Assembly: GCA_017651505.1 (NCBI GenBank)
Contig: JAGCCV010000093.1
Location: forward strand, 1-43,535
Origin: Bacteroidaceae bacterium
Lineage (GTDB): Bacteria > Bacteroidota > Bacteroidia > Bacteroidales > Bacteroidaceae
Direction of reading: 5' to 3'
Length of the DNA: 43,535 nt
In this document: piece after piece, positions 8,616 through 17,403 of the stretch
Position numbering within the stretch: the stretch's first letter is position 1
How the letters are laid out: each line of letters opens with the position of its first letter
Notes under the pieces: generated by a model
What the model was told of the DNA's origin: nothing
The model's database searches: none
Seen by the model: the letters and a program-made list of their open reading frames with translations, nothing else
Translations under genes and position numbers: made by a program

Positions 8616-11048
8616 ATGAAAGTATTGAAATTCGGTGGTTCATCCGTAGGAACCACCACTGGCATCAGGAATGTAAAACAAATAGTTAGTAGCCAGAAAG
8701 GGCAAGTAATTGTAGTGGTTTCAGCACTTGGTGGCGTGACCGACCAGCTTATTAAGGCCGCTCAGATGGCGTCAGAAGGCAACAAAAAATATGAAGATGA
8801 GTTGACCCAGCTAACCAATAGACACTATGAACTGATAAATGACAACATACCCACAAATAACAAACGCAACGAGCTACAGACTAAGGTAGAGCAGTTATTA
8901 GGTGAGCTGCGCGATATCTTCCAGGGCATCTACCTTATCAAGGATCTAAGCAGGAAAACCAACGACACTATATTGAGCTATGGCGAACGCCTTTCCAGTC
9001 TGATTGTAGCAGAGGTAACCGGAGCCGCATGGAAAGACTCACGAGAATTTATCAAGACCGAGCGCAAGCAAGGCAAACATGTGCTCAACGCCGAACTAAC
9101 CAATAAATTGGTGAAGGAACAATTCTGCGACCTCCCCCAGCTGACACTCATTCCAGGCTTCATCGCTACCGACAAGAATACGAGTGAAGTAACCAACTTA
9201 GGCAGAGGTGGTAGTGACTATACCGCTGCCATCGTAGCAGCTGCATTAGATGCTGAGAGCTTGGAGATATGGACTGATGTTGACGGCTTTATGACAGCCG
9301 ACCCACGTGTCATCCACAGCGCCTATACCATCAGTAGTCTGACCTACGTCGAAGCTACTGAGTTGTGTAACTTCGGCGCCAAGGTAGTATATCCACCAAC
9401 CATCTGGCCAGTCTATCACAAGAACATACCCATCTTAATCAAAAATACATTCAACCCCGATGCACAAGGCACTGTCATCCGTCAAGGCACTGCAAACGGC
9501 ACGGGAAAAGCCATCAAGGGTATCAGCAGTATTGATGATACCTGCCTTATCACCGTACAAGGTCTGGGCATGGTGGGTGTAATTGGTGTGAACCGCCGCA
9601 TCTTCAGTACGCTTGCTGAGCATGGCATCAGCGTATTCATGGTGAGCCAGGCATCCAGTGAGAATTCTACCTCAATCGGTGTGAGAACAGCCGATGCCGT
9701 AACTGCCTGCGAGGTGCTCAACAAGGAGTTCAGCAAGGAGATCGAATTGGGTGAAATGTTCCCAATGAAAGCAGAATACGGTTTGGCCACCGTGGCCATT
9801 GTAGGTGAGAACATGAAGCATACCCCAGGTATCGCCGGTAAGTTGTTCGGCGCATTGGGACGTAGCGGTATCAGCGTCATAGCCTGTGCCCAAGGTGCCA
9901 GCGAAACCAACATCTCCTTCGTGGTAAACAAGAAGTTGCTGCGCAAGTCGCTGAACGTGATTCACGATTCTTTCTTCCTGTCGGAATATCAGGTACTGAA
10001 CCTCTTCATCTGCGGCATCGGCACAGTAGGCCATAGCCTCATCACCCAGATAGAGAGCCAACGCGAGAAACTAATGCGTGAGAACGGCCTGCAACTGAAT
10101 GTGGTGGGCATTGCCAACAGCAAGAAGGGTTTGTTTACGCGTGACGGCATCGACCTTAAAGACTACAAGAACGAATTATTGGAGAAGGGTAAGGACTGCG
10201 ACTTAAAAGTATTGCTTGATGAAGTGACGGGCATGAACATCTTCAATGCCGTGTTTGTGGATTGTACCGCCAACAGCGGCGTTGCAGCAATCTACGAACA
10301 ATTACTACAACATAATATATCAGTTGTGGCAGCCAATAAGATTGCGGCTTCATCGCCTTACGAGAACTATATAAAGTTGAAGCAAACGGCCCATCAACGT
10401 GGTGTGAAGTTCCTCTTCGAGACCAACGTGGGTGCAGGTCTGCCGATTATCAATACCATCAATGACCTCATTCACAGTGGCGACAAGATACTGAAAATTG
10501 AGGCGGTACTGAGTGGCACACTCAACTACATTTTCAATGCACTGAGTGACAAGACCACCATGAGTCAGGCTATTGCCGAGGCCAAGCAGAAAGGCTTCTC
10601 GGAGCCTGACCCTCGCATTGACCTCAGCGGCAAGGATGTAATCAGAAAATTGGTTATCTTGGCACGTGAAGCTGGCTATCGTCTGGATCAGGAAGATGTA
10701 GAGAAGCAGCTATTCATCCCTGACCAACTGATGGAAGGCTCGTTGGATGATTTTTGGAAGCATATCCCAGAGTTAGATGCCGACTTTGAGACACGTCGCC
10801 AGAAGTTAGCAGAGCAAGGAAAGCGTTGGCGCTTCGTGGCCAAGTTGTCGGAGGGTAAGGCATCCGTTGGTTTGGAAGAAGTTACCAGCAACCATCCATT
10901 CTATGGGTTGGAGAGCAGCAACAACATCATACTGCTCACCACTGAACGCTACCATGAATATCCGATGATGATTCAAGGCTATGGCGCTGGTGCCAGCGTG
11001 ACGGCAGCTGGTGTGTTTGCCGATATCATGTCGATTGCTAACGTTTAA
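8616..11048 (+). CDS. thrA: Bifunctional aspartokinase / homoserine dehydrogenase I
   Basis: The protein has 810 residues, the usual length for the fused enzyme. It catalyses the first and third steps from aspartate to threonine, methionine and isoleucine. The aspartokinase domain (about 1-290) starts with KFGGSSVG and contains GERLSSL, NLGRGGSDYTAA and WTDVDGFMTADPRV. Two ACT domains follow (about 310-455; VGVIGVNRRIFSTLAEHGIS and GIAGKLFGALGRSGIS), the site of threonine feedback in this family. The dehydrogenase part starts with the NAD(P)-binding GIGTVG near residue 466 and carries VAANKIAASS, ETNVGAGLPII, VLSGTLNYIFN and EPDPRIDLSGKDVIRKL. It leads a three-gene threonine operon; the next ORF begins 3 bp after its stop. 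Confidence 0.97.
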   Translation: MKVLKFGGSSVGTTTGIRNVKQIVSSQKGQVIVVVSALGGVTDQLIKAAQMASEGNKKYEDELTQLTNRHYELINDNIPTNNKRNELQTKVEQLLGELRDIFQGIYLIKDLSRKTNDTILSYGERLSSLIVAEVTGAAWKDSREFIKTERKQGKHVLNAELTNKLVKEQFCDLPQLTLIPGFIATDKNTSEVTNLGRGGSDYTAAIVAAALDAESLEIWTDVDGFMTADPRVIHSAYTISSLTYVEATELCNFGAKVVYPPTIWPVYHKNIPILIKNTFNPDAQGTVIRQGTANGTGKAIKGISSIDDTCLITVQGLGMVGVIGVNRRIFSTLAEHGISVFMVSQASSENSTSIGVRTADAVTACEVLNKEFSKEIELGEMFPMKAEYGLATVAIVGENMKHTPGIAGKLFGALGRSGISVIACAQGASETNISFVVNKKLLRKSLNVIHDSFFLSEYQVLNLFICGIGTVGHSLITQIESQREKLMRENGLQLNVVGIANSKKGLFTRDGIDLKDYKNELLEKGKDCDLKVLLDEVTGMNIFNAVFVDCTANSGVAAIYEQLLQHNISVVAANKIAASSPYENYIKLKQTAHQRGVKFLFETNVGAGLPIINTINDLIHSGDKILKIEAVLSGTLNYIFNALSDKTTMSQAIAEAKQKGFSEPDPRIDLSGKDVIRKLVILAREAGYRLDQEDVEKQLFIPDQLMEGSLDDFWKHIPELDADFETRRQKLAEQGKRWRFVAKLSEGKASVGLEEVTSNHPFYGLESSNNIILLTTERYHEYPMMIQGYGAGASVTAAGVFADIMSIANV

Positions 11049-11051
11049 CCC

Positions 11052-12263
11052 ATGAAACATATCATTATATTAGGTGACGGGATGGCCGATCATGCGATAG
11101 GGAGACTGGGAGGCATGACACTGATGCAATATGCCCATACCCCTGTTATGGACCTGTTGGCAAAAGAAGGCCGGTGTGGCAGATTGCTCACTGTTCCCGA
11201 AGGATTCAGTCCAGGTTCTGAAGTGGCTAATACTTGCATCTTGGGTTACGACTTACACAAGGTATATGAAGGGCGTGGCCCATTGGAGGCAGCTTCTATT
11301 GGCTACGAGATGCAGTCAGGCGACTTGGCGATGCGATGCAATATTATCACCTTGGCCGATGGCAAGATCAAAAACCATCATGGAGGACATCTCACTACTG
11401 ACGATGGCACCCTGCTTATTGAATACCTGAACAAATGCTTGGGCAACGACCGTATCAAGTTCATCCCTGGCATCCAGTACCGCCACCTCTTAGTCATCAA
11501 AGGAGGCAACAAAGAGGTGGATTGCGCGCCACCGCATGACCATCCCAACGAACCATGGCAACCTTTGTTGCCCAAACCAAATGTTCAATCTGCCGAGGAC
11601 ACAGCAGAGTTGCTCAACAATCTCATCCTGAAGTCACAAGACCTGCTCGCAGAGCACCCCTTCAACATAGAGAGGCAAAAACAAGGCAAAGATATGGCCA
11701 ACTCTATCTGGCCTTGGAGCGGAGGCTATCGCCCCCAGATGCAGACTCTTATGGAGATGTATCCTCAAATCAAACGTGGCGATGTCATCTCTGCCGTTGA
11801 CCTTATCAGGGGTATTGGCAAATATGCTGGTCTTAGAAGCATCGAGGTGGAAGGGGCTACTGGTTTAGCTAACACAAACTACGAAGGCAAGGCACAAGCA
11901 GCCATCGAGGCTTTGCATCACGATGACTTTGTGTTCCTGCATGTGGAAGCCAGCGACGAGGCAGGTCATGATGGTGACCTCGAATTAAAGTTGCAAACCA
12001 TCGAAGACCTCGACCGTCGTATAGTGACCCCCATTTACGAGGCGGTTAACAGATGGGATGAACCCGTATGCATTGCCATTTTGCCCGACCACCCTACCCC
12101 TGTAGAGATTCGCACCCACTTGGCTGAACCCGTACCGTTTTTAATTTGGCATCATGACATCGATCCCGATAAGGTACAGACCTTTGACGAGGTGAGTTGC
12201 GTCAATGGCAGCTATGGCTTGCTAAGATACCAAGAGTTTATGAATGAATTAATGAAGATATGA
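11052..12263 (+). CDS. Probable homoserine kinase of the cofactor-independent phosphoglycerate mutase (ApgM-like) family
   Basis: The protein has 403 residues. The fold is that of archaeal-type cofactor-independent phosphoglycerate mutase in the alkaline phosphatase superfamily: metal-binding ILGDGMAD (Asp9), nucleophile region PGSEVANTCILGYD (Ser56), EGRGPLEA, and metal ligands in HVEASDEAGHDGD and LPDHPTP. It lies between thrA and thrC, 3 bp from the first and overlapping the second by 4 bp (ATGA). No GHMP-type thrB is in the window. A proposed homoserine kinase subfamily with exactly this context is known (TIGR02535), and genetic work in Bacteroides has pointed the same way. I infer that it phosphorylates homoserine to O-phosphohomoserine, the ThrC substrate. 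A plain glycolytic mutase role is the alternative. Confidence 0.85.
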   Translation: MKHIIILGDGMADHAIGRLGGMTLMQYAHTPVMDLLAKEGRCGRLLTVPEGFSPGSEVANTCILGYDLHKVYEGRGPLEAASIGYEMQSGDLAMRCNIITLADGKIKNHHGGHLTTDDGTLLIEYLNKCLGNDRIKFIPGIQYRHLLVIKGGNKEVDCAPPHDHPNEPWQPLLPKPNVQSAEDTAELLNNLILKSQDLLAEHPFNIERQKQGKDMANSIWPWSGGYRPQMQTLMEMYPQIKRGDVISAVDLIRGIGKYAGLRSIEVEGATGLANTNYEGKAQAAIEALHHDDFVFLHVEASDEAGHDGDLELKLQTIEDLDRRIVTPIYEAVNRWDEPVCIAILPDHPTPVEIRTHLAEPVPFLIWHHDIDPDKVQTFDEVSCVNGSYGLLRYQEFMNELMKI

Positions 12264-13546
12264 AATACTATAGCACCAATCACCAGACCCCCGATGTTAC
12301 CCTGCAAGAAGCAGTTGTAAAAGGACTTGCTGCCGACAAAGGTTTATTCATGCCAGAGTGCATCAACGCATTGCCGACCTCCTTCTTCGAACAGATGTCA
12401 CAGATGAGCCTGCAAGAAGTGGCCTATCAGGTGGCACAAGCTTTTTTTGGCGAAGACATCCCTGCCGACAAGTTGAAGCAGATTGTGTATGACACCATGA
12501 ACTTCAACATTCCGTTGGTGAAAGTAAGCGACAACATCTATTCTTTAGAGTTGTTCCACGGTCCCACCCTCGCCTTCAAAGACGTTGGTGCCCGTTTTAT
12601 GGCACGTATGTTGGGTTACTTTGTGAGTGGTCAGGATAAACTGGTTAACGTTCTTGTTGCGACCTCCGGTGATACAGGCAGTGCTGTTGCCAACGGTTTC
12701 TTAGGCGTGGATGGCATCCATGTTTATGTGCTCTACCCTAAGGGTAAGGTTAGTCTTATTCAGGAGAAGCAGTTCACCACCCTGGGTAAGAACGTCACCG
12801 CTTTGGAAGTGGATGGCACCTTCGACGATTGCCAGCGATTAGTCAAATCTGCTTTTATGGACGATGAGCTGAACCAGCACATGCAGCTGACCAGCGCCAA
12901 TTCCATCAACGTTGCCCGTTTCTTGCCTCAAGCCTTCTACTACTTCTGGGCAGTGGCTCAATTACAAGTTGCCAACATTGTTTGTTGTGTACCTAGTGGC
13001 AATTTCGGCAATATCACTGCAGGCTTGTTTGGCAAGCGCATGGGACTGCCTATCAGCCGTTTCATAGCTGCCAACAATCGCAACGACATCTTCTACCAGT
13101 ATTTGCAAACTGGTCAGTATAACCCTCGCCCTAGCATTGCCACTATCGCTAATGCCATGGATGTGGGTGATCCCAGCAACTTTGCTCGTGTATTGGCTCT
13201 TTATGATAACAGTCATGCTGCTATCTGTCAGGATATCAGCGGTGCTACCTATACTGATGCTGAGATTGCCGAAGAGATCCGCCGCGTATATGAAACCAAT
13301 GGCTACCTGCTTGACCCTCATGGTGCATGTGGTCATCGTGCACTGCGTGAAGGCCTTCGCCCAGGAGAGACAGGTTTCTTTATTGAAACCGCCCACCCGG
13401 CCAAATTCAAAGATACGGTGGAGAACATCATTTGTGAGCAAGTCAGCATCCCACAACGTCTGCAAGAATTCATGAAGGGTACCAAGCAGAGTATCAACAT
13501 GACTTCCCGCTTTGAGGATTTCAAGACATATTTGATGGCAGAGTAA
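12260..13546 (+). CDS. thrC: Threonine synthase
   Basis: The protein has 428 residues. This PLP enzyme converts O-phosphohomoserine to threonine and phosphate. The cofactor lysine is Lys107 in HGPTLAFKDVGARF. Also visible are the conserved VLVATSGDTGSAVANGF and YPKGKVSLIQEKQFTTLGKN, the phosphate-binding PSGNFGNITAGLFGKRMGLP, and the C-terminal DPHGACGHRAL. The N-terminus (YYSTN..TPDVTLQEAVVKGLA..GLFMPE) is that of the longer ThrC class. Its start overlaps the preceding stop by 4 bp, implying translational coupling. It ends the operon; the 22-bp repeat array starts about 40 bp downstream and may double as the transcript end. Confidence 0.97.
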   Translation: MKYYSTNHQTPDVTLQEAVVKGLAADKGLFMPECINALPTSFFEQMSQMSLQEVAYQVAQAFFGEDIPADKLKQIVYDTMNFNIPLVKVSDNIYSLELFHGPTLAFKDVGARFMARMLGYFVSGQDKLVNVLVATSGDTGSAVANGFLGVDGIHVYVLYPKGKVSLIQEKQFTTLGKNVTALEVDGTFDDCQRLVKSAFMDDELNQHMQLTSANSINVARFLPQAFYYFWAVAQLQVANIVCCVPSGNFGNITAGLFGKRMGLPISRFIAANNRNDIFYQYLQTGQYNPRPSIATIANAMDVGDPSNFARVLALYDNSHAAICQDISGATYTDAEIAEEIRRVYETNGYLLDPHGACGHRALREGLRPGETGFFIETAHPAKFKDTVENIICEQVSIPQRLQEFMKGTKQSINMTSRFEDFKTYLMAE

Positions 13547-13587
13547 TATCAAAACATCCATACTGTTAGATGCCTCAATAAAAACGC

Positions 13588-13809
13588 TACTTCAGAACGG
13601 AGGCTTTGCTATTGGTATTTGCAGTATCTACTATCACCCGTCGCAGTATCTGCTATGGGGGTAAAGAAGATACTGCGATGAGTGACGGGAGGCTTTGCAA
13701 CGACTCATGGCAGATATTGCGACAACCCATAGGAGGCATTAGAGTGACCCTATAGGAAATATTGCGTCAAATGATAGGAGATAATGCAGCGATTAATAGG
13801 GGAAATAAA
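13588..13809. repeat. Degenerate 22-bp tandem repeat, about ten units
   Basis: Between the convergent thrC and thiN ends the plus strand divides into consecutive units starting at 13588, 13610, 13632, 13654, 13677, 13699, 13721, 13744, 13766 and 13788. Each is 22 bp, or 23 in three cases. The 3' half is best conserved, about AGGAGATATTGC; seven of ten units end in TGC. Two units share GGAGGCTTTGC and several share GATATTGC or CAGTATCT. Units at 13632 and 13654 are partly inverted copies, giving an 11-bp stem TCGCAGTATCT/AGATACTGCGA. A unit of 22 is not a codon multiple and no frame is conserved. The last unit runs into the final codons of thiN. Function unknown. Confidence 0.65.
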
Positions 13810-14425
13810 CTAGCCAATCGCCTTTGGCCTCGATGGTCACATTCTCGCAGACAGCCTCGTTGAGAGTACCTTGCCACCAGTTGGTGAAATTATAGAGAGG
13901 ATATTTCAAACCTTGGGTACTGAAGCCTGTAGCGCCAAAACTGATGATGGAAACTTGCTGGCCTATATGCACGCAAAAAGAGCAGTTATCATGACAAGGG
14001 ATAAACACACCATAATCAGTGAACATCTGCACACTGGCTCCTTGGCGCATATACTCGATAAGCAAGGAGATATTGCCCAGTGTATGGTCCTCACGCTTAC
14101 CGGAGGCACCCAATATAGCAAATTGTCGCTTGTCTTGTGCCATCAGGTAGCGCACCGCCTTGCTCAGGTCGTTGGTCTCTTGTTCCTTCTCGAAATGGCA
14201 AATACTGGCATGTTGCTCCTTCAAAGCTGCCGGCATAGAGTCACCATCACCAACAATGGCTATGGGATGACCACCTTCTGACAAGTATTTGGCGGCAGCA
14301 CCATCACAACAAACTACAATTTCGGCATCGGCTAAAACTTGCAGAGGCACCTCATGAGTGGGATAATCGCCATCGGCTAAAACAACGTTGTTAAATTGAT
14401 AATTATGCTTCACATTATTCTTCAT
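13793..14425 (-). CDS. thiN: Thiamine pyrophosphokinase
   Basis: The protein has 210 residues, the usual length. It transfers pyrophosphate from ATP to thiamine to give thiamine diphosphate. Recognisable motifs are VVCCDGAAAKYL, the metal/ATP-binding IVGDGDSM, KEQETNDLSKAV and GASGKREDHTLGN, followed by the C-terminal beta-sandwich thiamine-binding domain (SIISFGATGFSTQGLKYPL). It is the last gene of the TPP-riboswitch operon and overlaps the permease gene by 11 bp, so imported thiamine is activated by the product of the same transcript. Its stop codon lies in the last unit of the 22-bp repeat array. Confidence 0.93.
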   Translation of the reverse strand: MKNNVKHNYQFNNVVLADGDYPTHEVPLQVLADAEIVVCCDGAAAKYLSEGGHPIAIVGDGDSMPAALKEQHASICHFEKEQETNDLSKAVRYLMAQDKRQFAILGASGKREDHTLGNISLLIEYMRQGASVQMFTDYGVFIPCHDNCSFCVHIGQQVSIISFGATGFSTQGLKYPLYNFTNWWQGTLNEAVCENVTIEAKGDWLVYFPY

Positions 14426-14987
14426 CCTTCATCAGTTTAAGCCATTTGAAATAACCAAAAACGGCAATGATAACATAGAGGCCATAGAGTCCTGCCTTGA
14501 AGGGGATGCCCTTCTGCACATAAAGGATTGTACACACTACATCGACCACAATCCAGAAAAACCACTGTTCAATATACTTGCGCGACAAGGCCCACAAACC
14601 TACAAAAGAGAGAGCATTGGTGAAGGCATCAAGCACAGGCACTGTAGAGTTGGTCCAGGTAATAAGCACATAGTAGGTCAACACCCATGCTACCAGAAAG
14701 AACGCCAAAATGGGCAGATACATATGTACAGGGGTATGACTGATGCGAAGGGGCGCCTTCTCTTGTTTGGCGCCTAATTTCCAGGCAATATATCCATAGA
14801 CTGCTGCCAAAGTATAATAGACCGCCATACCCGCATCACCATATAGACCGTGGTTATAATAGAGATACACATCAAGGGCTGGCATGATGATGCCTACTAT
14901 CCAAAGTCCGATATGAGCCTTGTATTCCAGCCAGATATATATCAGACCAAGAATAGTGGTGAATATGTCGAGCCAATCAAACTGCAT
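14415..14987 (-). CDS. pnuT: PnuC-family vitamin permease, probable thiamine transporter PnuT
   Basis: The protein has 190 residues and about seven hydrophobic helices typical of PnuC (WLDIFTTILGLIYIWLEYKA at the N-terminus; GDAGMAVYYTLAAVYGYIAW; later GLWALSRKYIEQWFFWIVVD and KAGLYGLYVIIAVFGYFKWL). PnuC proteins are inner-membrane facilitators for phosphorylatable vitamins, with metabolic trapping by a kinase. Here the neighbours are a TonB receptor under a TPP riboswitch and a thiamine pyrophosphokinase, which is the known signature of the thiamine-specific PnuT branch rather than nicotinamide riboside PnuC. It starts 1 bp after the receptor stop codon and overlaps thiN by 11 bp. Confidence 0.88.
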   Translation of the reverse strand: MQFDWLDIFTTILGLIYIWLEYKAHIGLWIVGIIMPALDVYLYYNHGLYGDAGMAVYYTLAAVYGYIAWKLGAKQEKAPLRISHTPVHMYLPILAFFLVAWVLTYYVLITWTNSTVPVLDAFTNALSFVGLWALSRKYIEQWFFWIVVDVVCTILYVQKGIPFKAGLYGLYVIIAVFGYFKWLKLMKDEE

Positions 14988-14988
14988 A

Positions 14989-17211
14989 TCAGAATCTGAG
15001 CGTTAAGTTAGCCAAAGCATTGATGCCCGCCTGAGCGGCATAGCCTGCATAGTTATAACGGATTCTCTTCCCATTTTGGGTATAATAGCCACTACCAGCA
15101 TAGCCGTTGTTCTCATATTCCTCGTTAAATATATTATAGATGGTGCAACCCACGGTGACGTTCTTCACCGCCTTCATAGAGAAGGTATAGGACAGGCTGA
15201 GGTTGCTGACACAATAGGCGTCTAACAGGGTTTCGGTTACATCGGCATTGGTCATGAACTGACGGCTCACATACTGCGTCTGCAAGGCCACATCAAAGCC
15301 TTTATAGCTATAAGACAGTCGGTTGTTGATGATGACACTGGGTGAGAAGGCTATGTGTGTATCTCCATGATTGATTTGCCAAGCCTCGTAAGTATCATCG
15401 TCATAAAGCGTTTCTGTGAAATCTTTGATGCGGTTACGACTCAAGGTGGCGTTGCCCTCCCAGGAGAAGCCCATAGGAAGTTTGATGCCAGCCATCAGCT
15501 CGGCACCCATACGGTAGCTCTTAGGCATATTCACAGCCATAGGTTCACCTATCTCATTCAGTTCACCCGTCAGCACCAGTTGGTCTTTGTAATCCATATA
15601 ATAGAGGTTAATGCCTCCATTGAACCACGAATTTGTATATTGATAACCAAACTCATAATCAATGAGCTTCTCTGATGTGGGTAAGTCATTGCTGTTACCA
15701 TCGGTATAGTTGTTGCGAGTGGGCTCTTTTTGTGCAACTGCCACAGAACCATATACGCGATGGTGGCGATTGATTTCCCATGAAAGACCAACTTTGGGGT
15801 TGAGAAAGTCAAAATGTTCCTTCAAATCAAAATGCTGGTGGACATCACCGTCCATCTTGTCATTCTCACCCAGAATCTTATAATCAATATGGCGGTATTG
15901 CAAGTCGGCATAGGCAGTCAGGCCGTTGAGGAAAGTATAGCTTGCCTTGCCGTAAAAATTCCCGTCATTCTTGGTAGCGTTGTTGAAATAATAGTCACGG
16001 TCAGGGTTGGCATCACCACTACTCAGCTTTACCCACAGTACACGTCCGTAATGGTCGCCATCATATCTATTGAAGCCACCACCCAAAGCTGCATTCCAAC
16101 CACCATATTGGTAGTTGAGTGAAAACACGCCACCTAAGAACCAGTTGTCCATCACCTTCTTGCGTACCAAGTCACTTTTCTTTATCAGCTCACCATCTTT
16201 CTCAAACGGCTGCATTCCATATTCAATGAGTTTGCGGTTAGTTTTGTACTCCTGGTAATAACCATCACCTTTGGTATAGTGCAGACCCACGTTCAACTTC
16301 AAGGCATCCGAGAAGCTGTGGTTGAGCAGCAACTGCCAATTCTTTTGTATATAGTTGTCGGTCTGGTCTTTGTAATACTGACGGTTTTCCTGCTCATCGT
16401 AATACTCACCACAAGGGTTATACGTTCTGCCATATTTTGCCATTTCCTCCTTGGAAGCATAGTTCCATGCATGATAGGTGCGCTCGTCTCCAGCGAAAGT
16501 AATCAACTTAATATTAGTACGTTCACCATACCAAGCCCCTTGCAGGTAATAAGAGTTTAGATTGACGCTGGCACGGTCGATATAGCCATCGGTAGCGATA
16601 TGGCTCAATCGGGCATCGAAGGCCCAATGTCCGTTCAACAAGCCTGTACCCAAATTCAGCGTTTCCTTATGGGTGCCAAACGAGCCTGCAGATCCATTGA
16701 ACTCGGCATAGGGCATTGTGGACAAACCTCCAGTCTGCATATTGATAGAAGCTCCGAAAGCACCTGAGCCATTGGTGCTGGTACCCACGCCTCGTTGTAC
16801 CTGTATATCCTTAACGCTTGAAGCAAGGTCAGGCAAGTTGACCCAGAACACCGCATGACTTTCAGCATCGTTCACTGGTATGCCATTGGCCGTTACATTG
16901 ATGCGGGTAGCATCGGTGCCTCGTACCCTAAGGGTGGTATATCCAATGCCTGCTCCTGCATCGCTGGTAGTAATGGCACCAGGAACCATGCTTAGCAGAT
17001 AAGGGATATCTTGTCCAAAATTCACTTGTTTGAGTTCTTCTCTCGAAATGTTGGTAAATGCCATTGGCGTAGTTTGCGATGCTCGTGTTGCCATCACTTC
17101 TATTCCTTCCAGCATCACTTCACGTAACGTGTCTTTTGGTTGTTCTTGAGCATATAGCGGCAACAAGTATGCTGCCAGCATGAGGCATGCAACCATTTTG
17201 TTCTTTTTCAT
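14989..17211 (-). CDS. TonB-dependent outer-membrane receptor, probable thiamine uptake
   Basis: The protein has 740 residues from ATG 17211. An in-frame ATG at 17256 would start within the riboswitch region and spoil the signal peptide. The signal MKKNKMVACLMLAAYLLPLYAQ is followed by a TonB-box-like segment (EGIEVMATRAS), a plug (about 45-170; LRVRGTDATRINVTANGIPV, VQRGVGTSTNGSGAFGASIN) and a beta barrel ending in aromatic LRF. Unlike SusC proteins it has no N-terminal carboxypeptidase-like domain and no SusD partner. As first gene behind a TPP riboswitch, upstream of PnuT and ThiN, it should bring thiamine or a thiamine phosphate into the periplasm. Specificity is inferred from context. 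Confidence 0.9.
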   Translation of the reverse strand: MKKNKMVACLMLAAYLLPLYAQEQPKDTLREVMLEGIEVMATRASQTTPMAFTNISREELKQVNFGQDIPYLLSMVPGAITTSDAGAGIGYTTLRVRGTDATRINVTANGIPVNDAESHAVFWVNLPDLASSVKDIQVQRGVGTSTNGSGAFGASINMQTGGLSTMPYAEFNGSAGSFGTHKETLNLGTGLLNGHWAFDARLSHIATDGYIDRASVNLNSYYLQGAWYGERTNIKLITFAGDERTYHAWNYASKEEMAKYGRTYNPCGEYYDEQENRQYYKDQTDNYIQKNWQLLLNHSFSDALKLNVGLHYTKGDGYYQEYKTNRKLIEYGMQPFEKDGELIKKSDLVRKKVMDNWFLGGVFSLNYQYGGWNAALGGGFNRYDGDHYGRVLWVKLSSGDANPDRDYYFNNATKNDGNFYGKASYTFLNGLTAYADLQYRHIDYKILGENDKMDGDVHQHFDLKEHFDFLNPKVGLSWEINRHHRVYGSVAVAQKEPTRNNYTDGNSNDLPTSEKLIDYEFGYQYTNSWFNGGINLYYMDYKDQLVLTGELNEIGEPMAVNMPKSYRMGAELMAGIKLPMGFSWEGNATLSRNRIKDFTETLYDDDTYEAWQINHGDTHIAFSPSVIINNRLSYSYKGFDVALQTQYVSRQFMTNADVTETLLDAYCVSNLSLSYTFSMKAVKNVTVGCTIYNIFNEEYENNGYAGSGYYTQNGKRIRYNYAGYAAQAGINALANLTLRF

Positions 17212-17261
17212 GATTCTTTCCTTTTTAAGTTTAACATTAAAAAGGGGATAATACATCCTTT

Positions 17262-17338
17262 GTTCCCTACGTCGGCATTACCCGCATCAGGTTTAATGGG
17301 TATGATCTCAGCCCGTCATTTTAAGGCACCCCTTACGA
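17262..17338 (-). ncRNA. TPP (THI-element) riboswitch
   Basis: The reverse strand shows the conserved thi-box elements in order: GGGGTGCC, CTGAGA, ATACCC, ACCTGATGCGGGTAATGCC and GTAGGGAA. These form the pyrimidine- and pyrophosphate-sensing arms of the aptamer. It lies about 50 nt upstream of the TonB receptor ATG. Just after it, 17239-17261 can form a small hairpin (GGAT/ATCC plus AAA/TTT) followed by five T, and part of that stem could compete with the closing helix of the aptamer. Control by premature termination is plausible, but the hairpin is weak and translational control is not excluded. Confidence 0.95.
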
Positions 17339-17347
17339 AATCGGCGG

Positions 17348-17355
17348 CAAAGATA
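17348..17355 (-). promoter_or_regulatory. Predicted -7 box of the thiamine operon
   Basis: TATCTTTG on the reverse strand, immediately upstream of the riboswitch aptamer, so transcription would begin at about its first base. No TTTG is found at the usual 19-20 bp distance. Confidence 0.45.
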
Positions 17356-17378
17356 GGTAATTTATTTTATTTTTTCAT

Positions 17379-17386
17379 TATCTTTG
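17379..17386 (+). promoter_or_regulatory. Predicted -7 box of the mscS-gldH gene run
   Basis: TATCTTTG on the plus strand, 17 bp before the mscS ATG, giving a leader of only about 10 nt. The same octamer occurs in the opposite direction at 17348-17355, so the two operons appear to fire divergently from a 60-bp region. No upstream TTTG at consensus spacing. Confidence 0.45.
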
Positions 17387-17403
17387 CAAACAAAATATAA
17401 GAA

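Noticed and set aside
11131..11430. 99-codon frame inside the homoserine-kinase-like gene
   Set aside because: It is an out-of-frame shadow of a conserved gene with clear motifs in the main frame.
13588..13809. CRISPR array or coding repeat
   Set aside because: Units abut with no spacers, and 22/23-bp units break every reading frame.
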